Shown piece after piece: positions 13,383 to 24,449 of a DNA stretch of 64,000 nucleotides. Position 1 is the first letter of the stretch. Each line of letters starts with the position of its first letter. Both the position numbers and the translations under genes were made by a program. Location: contig CP099846.1 in NCBI GenBank assembly GCA_030062745.1, positions 23,539,701 to 23,603,700 on the forward strand, in the 5' to 3' direction. This DNA comes from Capitulum mitella. Lineage: Eukaryota; Arthropoda; Thecostraca; Pollicipedomorpha; Pollicipedidae. The notes below the pieces were generated by a model. The model did not search any database and was not told the DNA's origin. It worked only from the letters and a program-made list of their open reading frames with translations.

Positions 13383-13390
13383 AGCATATG
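13383..13390. repeat. Target-site duplication, left copy
   Basis: AGCATATG directly before the CAGGG terminus; identical to 17483-17490. Confidence 0.9.
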
Positions 13391-13412
13391 CAGGGCCTAT
13401 TTTAACATGTTA

Positions 13413-13438
13413 ACTGGGGGGGCAAATGCCCCCCCAGT
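13413..13438. repeat. Subterminal hairpin of the hAT element
   Basis: ACTGGGGGGGC, loop AAAT, then GCCCCCCCAGT: a perfect 11-bp stem 22 bases inside the left end. A further half copy (TTGCCCCCCCAGTC) follows at about 13448-13461. Subterminal repeats in hAT elements are often transposase-binding sites; that role is inferred here. Confidence 0.6.
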
Positions 13439-14562
13439 CGGGCACTTTGCCCCCCCAGTCAAGAGCCTTTGCCCATGCAAAGAAAAAAAAACGGCCAGGT
13501 GTACTAGCGTAACCAGGAGAGTATTCCATAAAGCGCTGCGCATGAGAGTCTCGCGAAGCAGCTTCTTATCAGCGAAGGATGTGTGAATCATTGAGTAATG
13601 TGGGAGCACACTTAGAACCATCACTTTATAATACGTATTGCAGGCACACCTAGTGACCGCTGGCGAGCGTGTTTCGTAATTAGTACCCCGGCACCCGATG
13701 CCGCGATTGTCTGGTGGGCGGCCAAGGCGTTTCATTGCATCGTAAGCACGTTAAAAATGATGATGACCATCTCTGATGTGTTCAAGCTCAAGAAAACTGA
13801 AGGGTGAGCTGGTGGGCAGGGCGGTTTCGCTGTGGTGGGATAATGTTTATATGAACGCGGCAACAGTCCAGCAGTGCTGTAGTCATCACCAATCATCCTG
13901 ATCCGAAAGCCCTGCTAAAATCCCAGTATGTAAGTGGTAGAACTTCATTGAACTAGGCGGTTAAACCCGAGTTTTACGCGATGAAAACAGAAAATTAATC
14001 AGTCATATATTGAAACCGTCACTCTTGCTGCCCTTGTGCATGGGTTTGTGCATCCTATGAGCATGCTTCATCTGCTTCACGAACATGGCATAGCTCAGAC
14101 TGCAGATAATGACGAGTGTTGATGATATCTCACTGAGGCGGGGCTAAGGCGAATACTTCAATTTGAGATGATTTTTATTTTGGAGCCGATAATCTGGAAA
14201 TGGAGCAGTTTGTTCTGCCTGTGTTGGGACAGCTTTTGCACTTTTGCGCAGTGTTGAAAAACATACGACCAAAATTCGGTGAGAAACTGTATTTTGGGGA
14301 TACATTAGACCAACAGAAACTATCCCGAACAGGCAGCCTACTGCCTCACTTAGGAAAGAATCGAAGCTGCCGCAACATCTCGTCAGTATTCTGGCCATCG
14401 TTTGCAGACTGACTTATATATCTGAAGTACGACACCCTGCCATGCCACGGTAACCAACGGAGCCGGTGTGGCAATTTCCCGCGCGTTCTTAGACGTCAGT
14501 ATATTTAAGGACCACCTGCGTCAATGCAGAAAGTACCTTTTATAACGGAAGTCTGTGCCACT

Positions 14563-16745
14563 ATGGCTGCACCACGAGAAAAAAGCCGAACTTTGGTTGA
14601 CCGGTGCTCAGAACTGCCTTCGCGGGGAGAAGTGCTGCAGCAATATTTTCAGTCCCACCATGTGGATAGACTTACTCAGAGGTAGGTCAAAACACAGATC
14701 GTCCGCAAAATGATGAAGGTGTGGAACAAAGCCCGTATTCTCACTGCACCGGAGCGGAACGTAATAAAGAAGCTCAACAGAAAGCTTGACCAGTACCAAC
14801 TGTCATCAAAGGCAAATTCTGGAGGTCCACCCCGGAAATTGACAAGAAGAATAATCGACAACCTCAAAAACCTTTTTGACTTTGCCCTTGTCGGCACCAT
14901 TAAGACCATCAAAACCAAGAGAATAAAGACATTCTCCAGGCCCAAATGGAGCCAGGTCGCCGAGGCGTCATCGTGGTATTCGATAAGTTCCCTTCTGAGA
15001 AGGAGGAGCGAGCTCTTCAACGACAACAGTAGGCCGAAGCTTTAAAGAGCCCGCCGTTAGACTAAACAGCAGACCGAGCAGGAGGCAACTGCCCAGTTGG
15101 AATACTCGTCTACCGACAACACACAACTGACATATCAGGATGACCCGCAACCCTTGACCATGCCTTCCAAGCGGCCCTGCAGGAGAGCCAAGAACATCGC
15201 CACTCCTGATCAGGCAACAGCCTTCGATCGGACCAAACTCAATGATCGCTCTGCAATCCATTTCCTATCGGCGACGGCTTCGGCCCTCGGCCACGACTCC
15301 TCTGAACTGGCGATCACAGAAGCTCGGCCAGGCGGGCACGTAGATCGCAGAGGAAAGCCATTGCGGACGAAATCTAGCATTCTTTCTCCGTGCCACTCAA
15401 CCTGGTGGTCCACTGGGACGGAAAACTGTTACATAACGATGGAAAGGAAAAGGTGGATCGACTCCCTGTCATTTTAACCGGTCCAAGAAATGCCGCCAAG
15501 CTCTTCGGCGGTGTTCCGAAGTTTGCAAGTAGAGCCGGAGCAACGCCAGCTGACGTTGTCGCGCATTGTCTGGAAGACTGGGAGGTTTCGGACAAGGTCG
15601 TCGGCATGAGCTTCGACACCACCTCCAGCAATACTGGACAAGTTGTGGGAGCAAGCACGCTTCTTCAACAGAAGCTTGAGTGACAGCCTATTCACGTCGC
15701 TTGTCGTCATCATATCTTCGAACTGGTGGCAAAGGCGGCTTTCTCCACGCGCTTCGGTCCGTCCTCGGGACCGGAATCTCCTTGTTCAAGCGCTTCAAGA
15801 AGAGATGGAGGCTCATTGACTGGAACAAGTTTGAACCCATGATGTATGAAGACCTGGAGCCAGCAGTGGCCGAGACGTTTTCTCCTCCAAGGGTCGTGTC
15901 GTCGCCTTCTGCCGTGAGAAGCTCGCCGAAATCCAGCCTAGCGATGATTATCGTGAGTTCTTTGAGGTCTCGATCATCCCCTTTGGTCAAGAGCCTCCAC
16001 GGGGAATCAAGTTCCCCAACCCGGTGCTCTCCAAAGTGCCAGATGGATGGGGCGCATAATCTGCGGGATCAAGTTCTTCTTGTTTTGCCATCAGTTCTCC
16101 GTGACTCTCAGTGAATTGGGAGCACTCAAGCACTTCGTCTCTTTCATAGTTGTTCTGTACGTCAGTGCATGGTTCTGCTCTTCATCGGCGGTCAACGCTC
16201 CCGTGCACGACCTGGCCGTTCTGCAAAGCCTGATTTGAATGCTGAGATCTCGATGGGGACTTTGCCAATCACCTATTATCTATTATAACATTATATATAA
16301 CATATAATTTATCATAACAATCACCTATTATGGTATCCCAGCGAAGAACTGGCTGGTGTGTTGTTCTTCGACGAGGGCGTGCCATGTGAGATGAAGAGGA
16401 AGAGGATCGCGTCATTCCAGGAACAGGGATCGGAGAGGTCTCACAGCGAGCGCGGGTGGATCTCGCAGCAAAGGAGGTTCTCGTCTCAGGAAGATCATCG
16501 TCGACTTCATTACCGCAAAGTCGGTGGCCAACCTGCAAGCCTACGGCATCAACATGGACTTCCTTGCCGCCGATCCCGCTGATCGGGAGACAGCACCTGG
16601 CTCCAAGAACGCTAAGGAAGTCCTGTGCGGGATCGCGGTAGTTAGCGACTTCGCCGAACGAGCTGTGGCTCTTATCCAAGTATACAATAAGGTACTGACG
16701 AAGGATGAAGGGCAAAAGCAGTACCTGCTGCAAGTCGTCGAATAG
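14563..16745 (+). pseudogene. hAT transposase remnant
   Basis: Seen: ATG at 14563 (MAAPREKSRTLVDRCSELPS), a TAG at 14683, then the same frame carries on; after about 15.36 kb the homologous reading moves to another frame. Recognisable segments are VVHWDGK (15405-15425), FDTTSSNTG (about 15612-15638), CRHHIFEL (about 15702-15725) and a C-terminal block around 16500-16740 (ITAKSVANLQAYGINMDFL...). Known: hAT transposases carry an Asp in a D-x-x-x-N context followed by a C-x-x-H-x-(F/L)-x-L motif, which these fit; I recall similar HWDGKLL proteins from crustaceans and cnidarians, but ran no search. At least three stops or shifts plus a small A/T-rich insertion near 16.27 kb break the gene. There is no host function to infer. 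Confidence 0.75.
16266..16331. repeat. 14-bp direct repeat flanking an A/T-rich insertion inside the transposase remnant
   Basis: CAATCACCTATTAT occurs at 16266-16279 and 16318-16331, separated by 38 bases of nearly pure A/T with palindromic TATA character. The downstream protein-like frame resumes after it, so this looks like a small insertion or slippage duplication. Confidence 0.6.
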
Positions 16746-17310
16746 CATCGTCGCCAGAACCCCGAGACCACAAAGAGGGTTGAAGCATCATTCCCACCTA
16801 AGCCACACTGCTGCCGACAGGACCAGTGACCCATGACCTGAGGCAGAATGTGAAGTGTCTTTCGATCCAGTGTGTCAAAAGGAGTACTATGATGTGCATT
16901 TTATGCATATCGTGCACTTGGTTTAAAAAACTGAAGCACAAAACACGTTTGGGGGCATTTCAGACACACCTCTCCCTGAACGAATCTCCCAGGGATCACA
17001 AGTCGACGGAGAATGAGTTCTTGCTGGGGATAAATGGAATGGTGTTCTTTGACTTTAATGGGCTCGAAATGCACAAAAGCCGGCGCGAATTTCATCAAAA
17101 TAAAATAAAATCCAGGACAAACGACATAGAATCTTCCTGTGAAAGTTGTTAAGAGTGTTGAACCAAGGCCATATTTTGCACACATGATTTTCTCCAAAAG
17201 ACATATCAGTTAATGAGACAGCACTCTGTAAAGTGTTCATCGTAATGCGCCCTTATATATGTATGCCTTCCTTAGCAAAGTATTTATATATATATATATC
17301 CTTTCCCTAG

Positions 17311-17363
<53 letters not shown>
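17311..17363. repeat. (TA)n microsatellite
   Basis: About 26 AT/TA dinucleotides near the right end of the hAT element; a shorter TA tract lies at 17285-17299. Confidence 0.95.
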
Positions 17364-17365
<2 letters not shown>

Positions 17366-17482
17366 TGAAGTGGACAAAATTCAATAAGGAGAACGCAAAT
17401 GCCCGGGGGGGGGGTGGTCTCGGCCAATGCGTCTCGTTCGCAGAATTGCCCCCGCAGTCATTTTTCCTTAAAATAGGCCCTG

Positions 17483-17490
17483 AGCATATG
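17483..17490. repeat. Target-site duplication, right copy
   Basis: AGCATATG directly after the CCCTG terminus; identical to 13383-13390. Confidence 0.9.
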
Positions 17491-18359
17491 TGATAGGAAA
17501 CCATCAATCCGCCGACAGGTGGTGCTTTCATGTTGCGAGATAAATGCTTGCTTTGTCCAGAAGTCATCACAGAAACGGAGGACTCCCGTTGTACGGCAGC
17601 TCTTGCCTTGATCTGGTGCTTGCCCTTTGATATTATCCTCTGAAACGGAGTGTCCGTAAAAGAACCAGAATCGCATTGTCACCCCCCGAACACGGTGTGT
17701 GCAAACAGCGGGTTGGCTGCTGCACTGAAATATGGCCGATCCAGAACTGTCGTTGTAATTGCTCCTGTATGAGATTACCGGGCGATGGGAAGCACCTTTT
17801 GGCGTGTGGGCGCCGCTTAAACCTGTCGGACGGGATCTCGGAACGCCGCCGTATCTATTTATTAGCCCTGCAGCCGCCTATCGCGGAAACAAAGGGCCGA
17901 ACCTGACCTTGAGACACGCCGGGTGTGTGATGACCGAGAGACATTTGAAAGAAATGATCCGTGTAAATGTGTCTAATCCAGTGCACTGGAGTGCACTTTG
18001 ATGTTTTGTTCTAGATAGCATCTCGCAGTTCCCCGTCGGACGAAAATGCAGAAAGATTGCGGGTTGTAAGCCGTGACGGGAGGCATGCTCATCTGCCATT
18101 TTAAAATCGCACTGGACAAAGACAAGTACAGCCTGCTATGCCGATCCAGTGGTCTTTTTGTGGTGAAGTTTATTCTTTCGGACGCACGTCATCAGAAAAT
18201 ATAAAAGAAAGCTGTCCGCTCGAAAATGGCCATCGTGCGTCAAAGTTTAGATGAGAATGATCGTTGTGCAGTGACAGCAACGCGCGCTACCCGATCGTTG
18301 AGGACGGTATGCTGAGGAGCTGTCGAGCGCTGCCGGCAGATTTCCCCTGACCTTTCCAA
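17491..18359. other. Intron DNA, no gene seen
   Basis: Neutral composition to the right of the hAT element. Frames are short and unrecognised. Confidence 0.5.
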
Positions 18360-19500
18360 CACGCACTCCAGGGGCTTGGCGTGGGCTGGAGTGGGGGAGG
18401 AGGCGCGCGCCGCCGCTACCTGCCCGTCTGCGACCGGCCGGGGCCCGGCGGCGCCCTGTGAGCTAACGCAGCTGCGGCTGCGCCGTCTGGGAGATTTACG
18501 TCTCGCCGGGCGGCCGCTCGGGCGGTAACGTTCGCGGCGGCCGCGGCCGGGCCGACCGGGGCTCAGCCGGAGCCGTCTGGGCCGGCCCGGGCTGCGGGAG
18601 GTCGGTTCTGATCCCCCGCACCTGGCGGCGGCGGCGGCGGCGCCGGCCCACCCTGTAGCGGCGCCGGCCGGCGCTCCGAGGCGCGTTCCGCGGATTACAA
18701 CGTGCGAATGCCGGCGACAGCACGCGGCGTGCTGTGGCAGCTCGCGACAAACCGCAGCGGCGTGCGGAAGCTGAAAAACTGGCGCCGGTTGGCGTGGGGC
18801 CGCGTTTTTCACCGTCCTTCACAAAATGCGCTCGAGCGGCATCAGTTTGCGGCTCGTGTCGCAGCCACTGACAGGCCTTGACAGGCTGAACAGGCTTAAA
18901 CGGGCCGGGATGGCCTGTGGCGGTCCCTCACCGCCGTCGCGGGTCGGGCCGTGGCTGGACGGCGGCCGGCGCGGCCCGGTCGTGGGCTGCCGGCGCCACC
19001 CGCGGGGCACCAGCTCACGGAAGGTAGCGTGACATCACCGCGACCGCCTAGTTCTCGTGTAGCGGCCTTGTGCAGGTCTGCTTCGGAGGCCGTCCGGTGA
19101 CGTGGTCTGTTCGTAGCGATCCCGCTCCTGAGCTCTGGCGGCGCAGGTGGCCACCGTTCAGTGGAACTGGGGTTTATTGACTCGTTCCTCGTGGACGTTA
19201 CTTGGAGACCCGTTTTGCTGGCGAGCGGAACGCGGAACTCTGACGCAGGTGTGTCCACCCGCGTCGCCTGTCTTCAGCCAGCGCCGGCTCCTGAAACGTC
19301 CGGGTCAAGCCGCGGGGCTCTGAGAACCAGGAGGCTTACCGCGCGCCCGGCTCTGGCAGCTCCTTTGTATGGAGATGAACACGTCATGCCCGGTCACGGC
19401 ACCGAGGCCCGGCCACTCCTTTCACTGGGTCAACAAGTTAACTGGGTCGGGCTCGGCTGCCGGGACGCCGGAGGGCGGGCCCGGGTCCGTCAGTGAGATG
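18360..19500. other. CpG-dense block in intron 1
   Basis: GC-rich, with (GGC)n at about 18625-18640 and a short GACAGGC-type repeat at 18867-18898. No product is recognised. Confidence 0.5.
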
Positions 19501-22075
19501 TGTATCGCGCCAAAGTTAAACCGTCACCGCTGGGATCTGCGGTACCCGGGAGCTGTGTCTTGTTTCTGCGCGGCTTCTTCTGCGTGGTAAAACCATCAGC
19601 TGTGACAGATGACCGTTGTCGTCGTCCCTGCGTCTTAGTTCCTTTACATCATTTTGACTTACCATTCACCACCTCCATTATATTAGTCTCGACAGAAAGG
19701 ACATCTGAGTTGTGTCCTTCGCCATCGCTTTAACCTTAAGCGTGACTGCTCCTCTCTAACCCCTGGTGTTTGATATCCCCACCCGGAGGCAGGTGCCTTA
19801 AACGGAGGGGCCATCTCGTGCTGTTGTTGGATTTCGAGGGAACTCTTGGCGACGAAGCAGCATTGAATGCAAACAGCAGACGTTACAGCCACCCAGCTTA
19901 TCCACATGGAAAGCTGAGCGTTCGGGCCGTCTCGACGCCAAGAACCAGCCATACCCAGACCAGGGTCGGAAATTAGGTTTTTGTTCTTGGTTTCGGAGAA
20001 TAATTTTTGTTTTGAAGTTCAAAGTATTGGAAAGAGTAATAATGATTAAAGTTGGCATTCTTGGTGCAGATCAGTTCTGGCATGATATCTCCTTTTACGG
20101 AATGGAGACAGAACCATTTGTTCCGCAGAGTTCGAAATTTATCAGCATGTTTGTAATGCAGCTTTTCAATGGAGCCATAGGATCAAGGTTTGGAGTGTAA
20201 CATGCTTTAAGGAGCACAATTTTTTGGTGTTCTTCAACACCGGAAAACAATATCTTTTCCAACCCTGGTCTAGACACGCGGTCACCCGTGTCCTTGCAGC
20301 ACTGGCCGTCGCCTAGGGCCTTCCGCTGCGGAGACCGGCGGGCCGACAACAGCCAGGACCTCTTGCGGTGGGCTGCAGCACGGCGGCGCCGCCGGGTCCT
20401 GCAGCCAGTGCATTAGTTCCGCCTCGGCGCCGGACAAGGGGTCCTCTTGACGCTGCAGGAGACTCAGCGGAGGGGCGTCTCCTCGCCTGCTCTGCAGGGT
20501 CTTGAAGACGGGGTGGTGTAAGGGGGAGGTCTGCTGCTCGGTCCGGCGGGGACCCCGCAGCCTTTGGGTCGGGTCCCTTCACTGTCTGAGGAGCCCTCCA
20601 GGCAGCCGCGCGGACTCTCCGAGGAGGTTTTCCCCTTCTCACAGTGCGCAGAATCCTGCAGGCGCTTGGAGTTTCCCATCCCAAGTCCAGGCACGAGGCC
20701 AGGATTTTCCTCGGGGAGAGGGGGAGGACAAACAGGGGTGTGGTTTCCTTATCCCTTTGTGGATGCCTCGGCACCCACAAAGTGGAAATGGGCATCCAGA
20801 GTACGATATGGGCACCCACAACTTCAACTATGTTTAAATATTGAAATATACACATATTCTCAGTCCCATGACGTTAACCACCTAAAATTAGCTTTGTAAA
20901 CAATAATCGAGACCATTTACTCCATTGTCACCCACCAGTTGCTTTTCCCCACCACCCTCCGAGTAACATTGTGTCAAGCCGGGCCCTGGAGAAAGGTCCT
21001 CCATTAAAGGGAGTGTATCTACTCAAATCGAGTTTTTTTTTTAACTGTGCACTTACGAATGAAGGGGGCATTTTTATGGATCAAAGCCTAGGTACCATTC
21101 ATTCATGCCAGCTCGCTCTCGTTAGCTCATAATCTTCTGGGGTAGGTGGGTACGCTGGCTGCCAGCCGAAGTTTAATATCTTGACCCTATTTCCTTTTCA
21201 ACACTAAAATCGCCGATGAATCGGGTCAGCGTATCGTTAGCCTCAGCGATGTCGAAGTTTACATCAATTGACGAACACCAAAATTATGAAGGTGACCATC
21301 ATGGATTCAGGCAAGTACCGCTGCTGTTCCTCGAATCTCCCTCGCAAGTGTTACGTGAATAGATTGAAATGCGTTGGTGCCGTTTGTCAGAACAGTCGCC
21401 GCTGCCGTTTATAACTGTATCTGGTACAGCAAGGCAGAATGTTGGGTAAGCAAAGGGTGCGTCCAAGGTTTACCAACGTATTTTCCGCTCGCCGATTGGC
21501 TCATTTCTTTAGTAATTTGTATTGTATTTTGCCTACCAAAATCACGGTCGATGAATACAATAACTAAAATGCATGAAATATTGGTGTAAGATGACCAAAA
21601 TCCAATTTTCATTTACATGGTAATCCATGACCAATCCTAAATATTCCCTGGAGTGCGTTTTTGGGACAGCGGAAAAAACAGATATATAGGCCCCTAAAAC
21701 CATATATTATTTTTTTGAAGTCCTCCTTCCCTTACCCCCCCCCCGTTATACCTTTTCAAACTTACTTCTCTGAACTTAAGGCATAAACGCCTGTCACGAT
21801 CCCCTCCCCCTCCGATACGCAATGTCTGGATGCCCCATATGTGTCTTAGGCACCCACAGTCATTTTCCGAAAACCACACCCATGGAGTTCAGTGGCAAAA
21901 TTTGTGATATGCCGCCGGTACATGATGAAATTTATGGGAAAAGGCAGCAATTTTATGTAGCTTACCTCACGCTTAACGCACAGGAAAACATATAGTATTT
22001 GCTTTTGCAACTATATATATGGTCACTATTACGTATCCTGTAAAATCACCATATGCCTACTGTAGACCGCTTGGT
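19501..22075. other. Intron DNA, no gene seen
   Basis: Mostly neutral or A/T-richer. A GC-rich part at about 20330-20720 shares word patterns with 22130-22225 (see findings). Nothing coding is supported. Confidence 0.5.
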
Positions 22076-22106
22076 TCAGGGGGGCATGGCCTCCATGCCC
22101 CCCTGA
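22076..22106. repeat. Perfect hairpin, 14-bp stem with 3-base loop
   Basis: TCAGGGGGGCATGG, loop CCT, CCATGCCCCCCTGA. All 14 pairs match. Such GGGGGGCATGG/CCCCCCTG words recall the ends of several invertebrate transposon families, so this may be one end of a non-autonomous element whose partner I did not find. Confidence 0.85.
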
Positions 22107-22362
22107 CTACGTCCCCGCCACAGTTCGCAGGATCCCGCGGACGGTATAGATAGCCTCCTCCCCACAGTCTGCAGGGGTCTGGAGAGTCTCCTCTCCTCGC
22201 AGTCTGCAGGGTCCCGCAGTCGGCGCGGCCGTCCCGTCCGGCGCTGGACGCCGCGGCGCCGCCCGACCAAATGGGCCCACTACATAACGCCGACAGGCCA
22301 TTAGGCCCGGCCGTGCAGAGCGACCGCGTCCGCCGCGAGACCGGCAGCCGGCTCTGTCCCGC

Positions 22363-22656
22363 ACTGGCGCCGGCGTCTACATGGTTGGCGCTGGAGACTG
22401 CTCCACTGGCTCCAGCGTCTGTCTCACTGGCGCTGGAGTCTGACCCACTGACGCCGGCGTCTGCCGCAGTGGCGCCGGCGTCTGTGCGGCTGGCGCCGGA
22501 GTCTGCTCCACTAACTCCGGCGTCTGTCTCACTGGTGCTGGAGTCTGTCCCAGTGTCGCCGGCGTCTGTCTCACTGGCGCCAGAGTCTGCTCCACTGGCG
22601 CCGGAGTCTGACCCACTGGCGCCGGCGTCTGTCTCAGTGTCGCCACGCTCCGTTCC
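22363..22656. repeat. 21-bp minisatellite, about 14 copies
   Basis: Successive units such as ACTGGCGCCGGCGTCTGTCTC, with variants in GAGTCTGCTCC and GAGTCTGACCC, tile exactly every 21 bases. Because 21 is a multiple of 3, frames stay open on both strands as heptads; I read this as repeat DNA and not as a gene. Confidence 0.9.
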
Positions 22657-22699
22657 CGGAGCGCTGTCCCGCGCTCGATCAGATCGGACGCCTGCATTA

Positions 22700-23919
22700 A
22701 AGACCGCGGCCCTGTCGGACGGGGTCCCGAGACGGCTCGGCCGAGCGTCGCGTTCAGGCAGCACGGCCAACCGGCGCCGCGTCCGGGGCCCATCGGTTGT
22801 GCTCCGGTGCACACACTGATGCTGGTGCGTGACGATTCCGTCGCTGTGATAGCGGGCCATCTGATGCGGCACCTTCAGATGGAGCCCCGATTCCGAGATT
22901 GATACAACCGAAAAAAGTTTTGATTTCATTACGCCCGCCCATATTTTACGTGCGGTTGAATGCTATCTTCATCGGCGTCGTGGCACGCACAGGAGGCGTT
23001 ATCTGCCTGACCCTGTTGTAGATGGGGCTTGTGCGCCGTGAGCGCGAGAGTGCGCACATGCAGCCTGCGCTGATCTGATACCTGTGCCCACCTCATCTGA
23101 TTGGCCTTACACAGCTCTACCATTGTTACGCCCGGTTAATGGCACCCTAATTCATCAGTTTTCCATCGGGCTGTCATAACCGGCGGAGCGCGATAAGATC
23201 GGCGCCCTAATGAAGCACCCGAGAGGCTTGGCGGCGGCTGCGGCCGCGCCGACCGCTACCAGGGGATCACGCACGGCCGGGGGGGGGGGGGTCAGCGGTC
23301 ACCGCCAGACGAGGAAGTCCTCGGCTGCGGCCGGGCCGCAGCGCCGCGGCCGCCGTGGCAAAGATCGGCTGGTGACGGCGGCTGATGGATGGCCGTTTGC
23401 CGTGCGGGAACGAGGCGGTGGCTGCGATTAAGATTAGCACCGGCTCTGTGCAGTGGCGTCTACGGCTGGCGGAAGGGAAGGGCTGTGTCGTCACGGCAGT
23501 GTGGACTCGCTACACGCTAAATTTTTACGTCGTATTGTGAACCGTGGAGGATTTTCGAATACCCGCTGGCAAAATGGAATGCGATTGAAGCACTTACGCT
23601 TGAATGATGGATGATGTGCGGTGGACAAGTTCGTTGCTCGTTAAGAAACGATCGTTGCAGTGTGCTGTGTTTCATCATTCTGGCACCGCAGATGGTAAAA
23701 CCGCCTTCGATGTTCCTCGTATTGGTAGTGCTTGACTGCGCTTAACATCGACTTTTAACGCGTCCCCGCCCACGGACGTAACCACAAATGCCTTTTATCG
23801 CGCGGGTGGTTGAACCTGTGACCACTCCTTGGGAACTCATTGCTCCCGACCAGTGGCCGACCTTGTGAATGCGGTGACCCGCGGCTGCCATTTGTGACCC
23901 GCCGTCTCCTCATTTCCAG
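22700..23919. other. Intron DNA ahead of the C1 exon
   Basis: Mixed DNA with a small CpG-dense patch at 23200-23420 that includes a run of 13 G at 23279-23291. No further exon is seen. Confidence 0.5.
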
Positions 23920-24028
23920 GGCGATGCGTCTCTGCAGTGCCACGCCTTCAAGAGCAAGTCGTTCAGGAAGCGGCGGGCGTGCAATGTCTGCCACCAGGTC
24001 ATCAACGCACAGGGCAGCTCGTGTCGAG
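23920..24028 (+). CDS. Tensin-like gene, C1 zinc-finger exon (first half)
   Basis: Seen: acceptor CTCATTTCCAG at 23909-23919, 36 codons plus one base, donor G|GTCAGT at 24029. The product starts GDASLQCHAFKSKSF and carries ligands of a C1 (phorbol-ester/DAG type) finger: His at 23941, then Cys after 12 residues (23980), Cys after 2 (23989), Cys after 10 (24022). Known: typical C1 domains have 13-14 residues at that last spacing; tensins have 10, as in human tensin-2. The INAQGSSCRVC segment, completed by the next exon, also fits tensin. Tensins tie integrin tails to actin at focal adhesions, and the C1 domain lies N-terminal to the PTEN-like phosphatase and C2 domains. Inference: atypical C1, probably not a strong DAG binder. 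Another C1 adaptor is possible but less likely. Confidence 0.85.
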
Positions 24029-24449
24029 GTCAGTGGACCGCAGCCGGGGGCTGTGTGGCTGCTCCAGCAGTGCGGGTAGTCCAACAGTATTTAATTTATC
24101 CAGGGGTGCGGACAGTGTAGCAGTGGCACTGTGCGTCGTGTGGGAGTCCCAGTTACAGTACATGACCGTTACGACGGCCGCTGGACGTGCTTTGGTCCTT
24201 CGGTCGTGAACAGTAAAGATGGTGTGACGAAAGTGTCTCGGTGACCGTGGACGGCTTCAGGTTGTCTTCACTCTGATCGAAGTCAGGAGTCACGAAGTCG
24301 CGCGCCGGTCGGGTTGGGCGGCGTTTAGAACTCCTTTAACCACTTCTTGTCATTTCTGAGCTGTGGGACTAAAGGGAGAAGTTTGAGTGGTACTTTATTT
24401 GTGCCGGAAAGAAGAGGTTTTGGGGGTACGATCGGGCTTGACGAGGATG

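Larger units (their letters stand above)
13391..17482 (+). mobile_element. hAT-superfamily DNA transposon, full length, decayed transposase
   Basis: Seen: the element begins CAGGGCCTATTTTAA (13391-13405) and ends with the exact reverse complement (17468-17482), a perfect 15-bp inverted repeat. It is flanked by a perfect 8-bp direct repeat AGCATATG (13383-13390 and 17483-17490). An imperfect second inverted segment follows (ACTGGGGGGGCAA at 13413 against the complement of 17444-17459). Known: 8-bp target duplications and CAGGG termini are hallmarks of hAT elements, and the internal frame carries hAT-like motifs. The total is 4,092 bp: about 1.17 kb of 5' non-coding DNA, the transposase remnant, then about 0.65 kb of 3' DNA with (TA)n. 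It sits in intron 1, 37 bases past the donor. The ends are intact while the gene has several breaks, so it is no longer autonomous. Confidence 0.9.
13354..23919 (+). other. Intron 1 of the tensin-like gene
   Basis: 10,566 bases between donor GTAAAC at 13354 and acceptor TTTCCAG at 23913-23919. It holds a whole hAT transposon at its 5' end, a CpG-rich block at about 18.36-19.5 kb, a hairpin, a 21-bp minisatellite and a long G run. I see no convincing coding exon in it. Confidence 0.6.

Noticed and set aside
22057-22929. 290-codon frame on the - strand with heptad-like repeats
   Set aside because: Explained by the 21-bp minisatellite, whose period keeps all frames in register.
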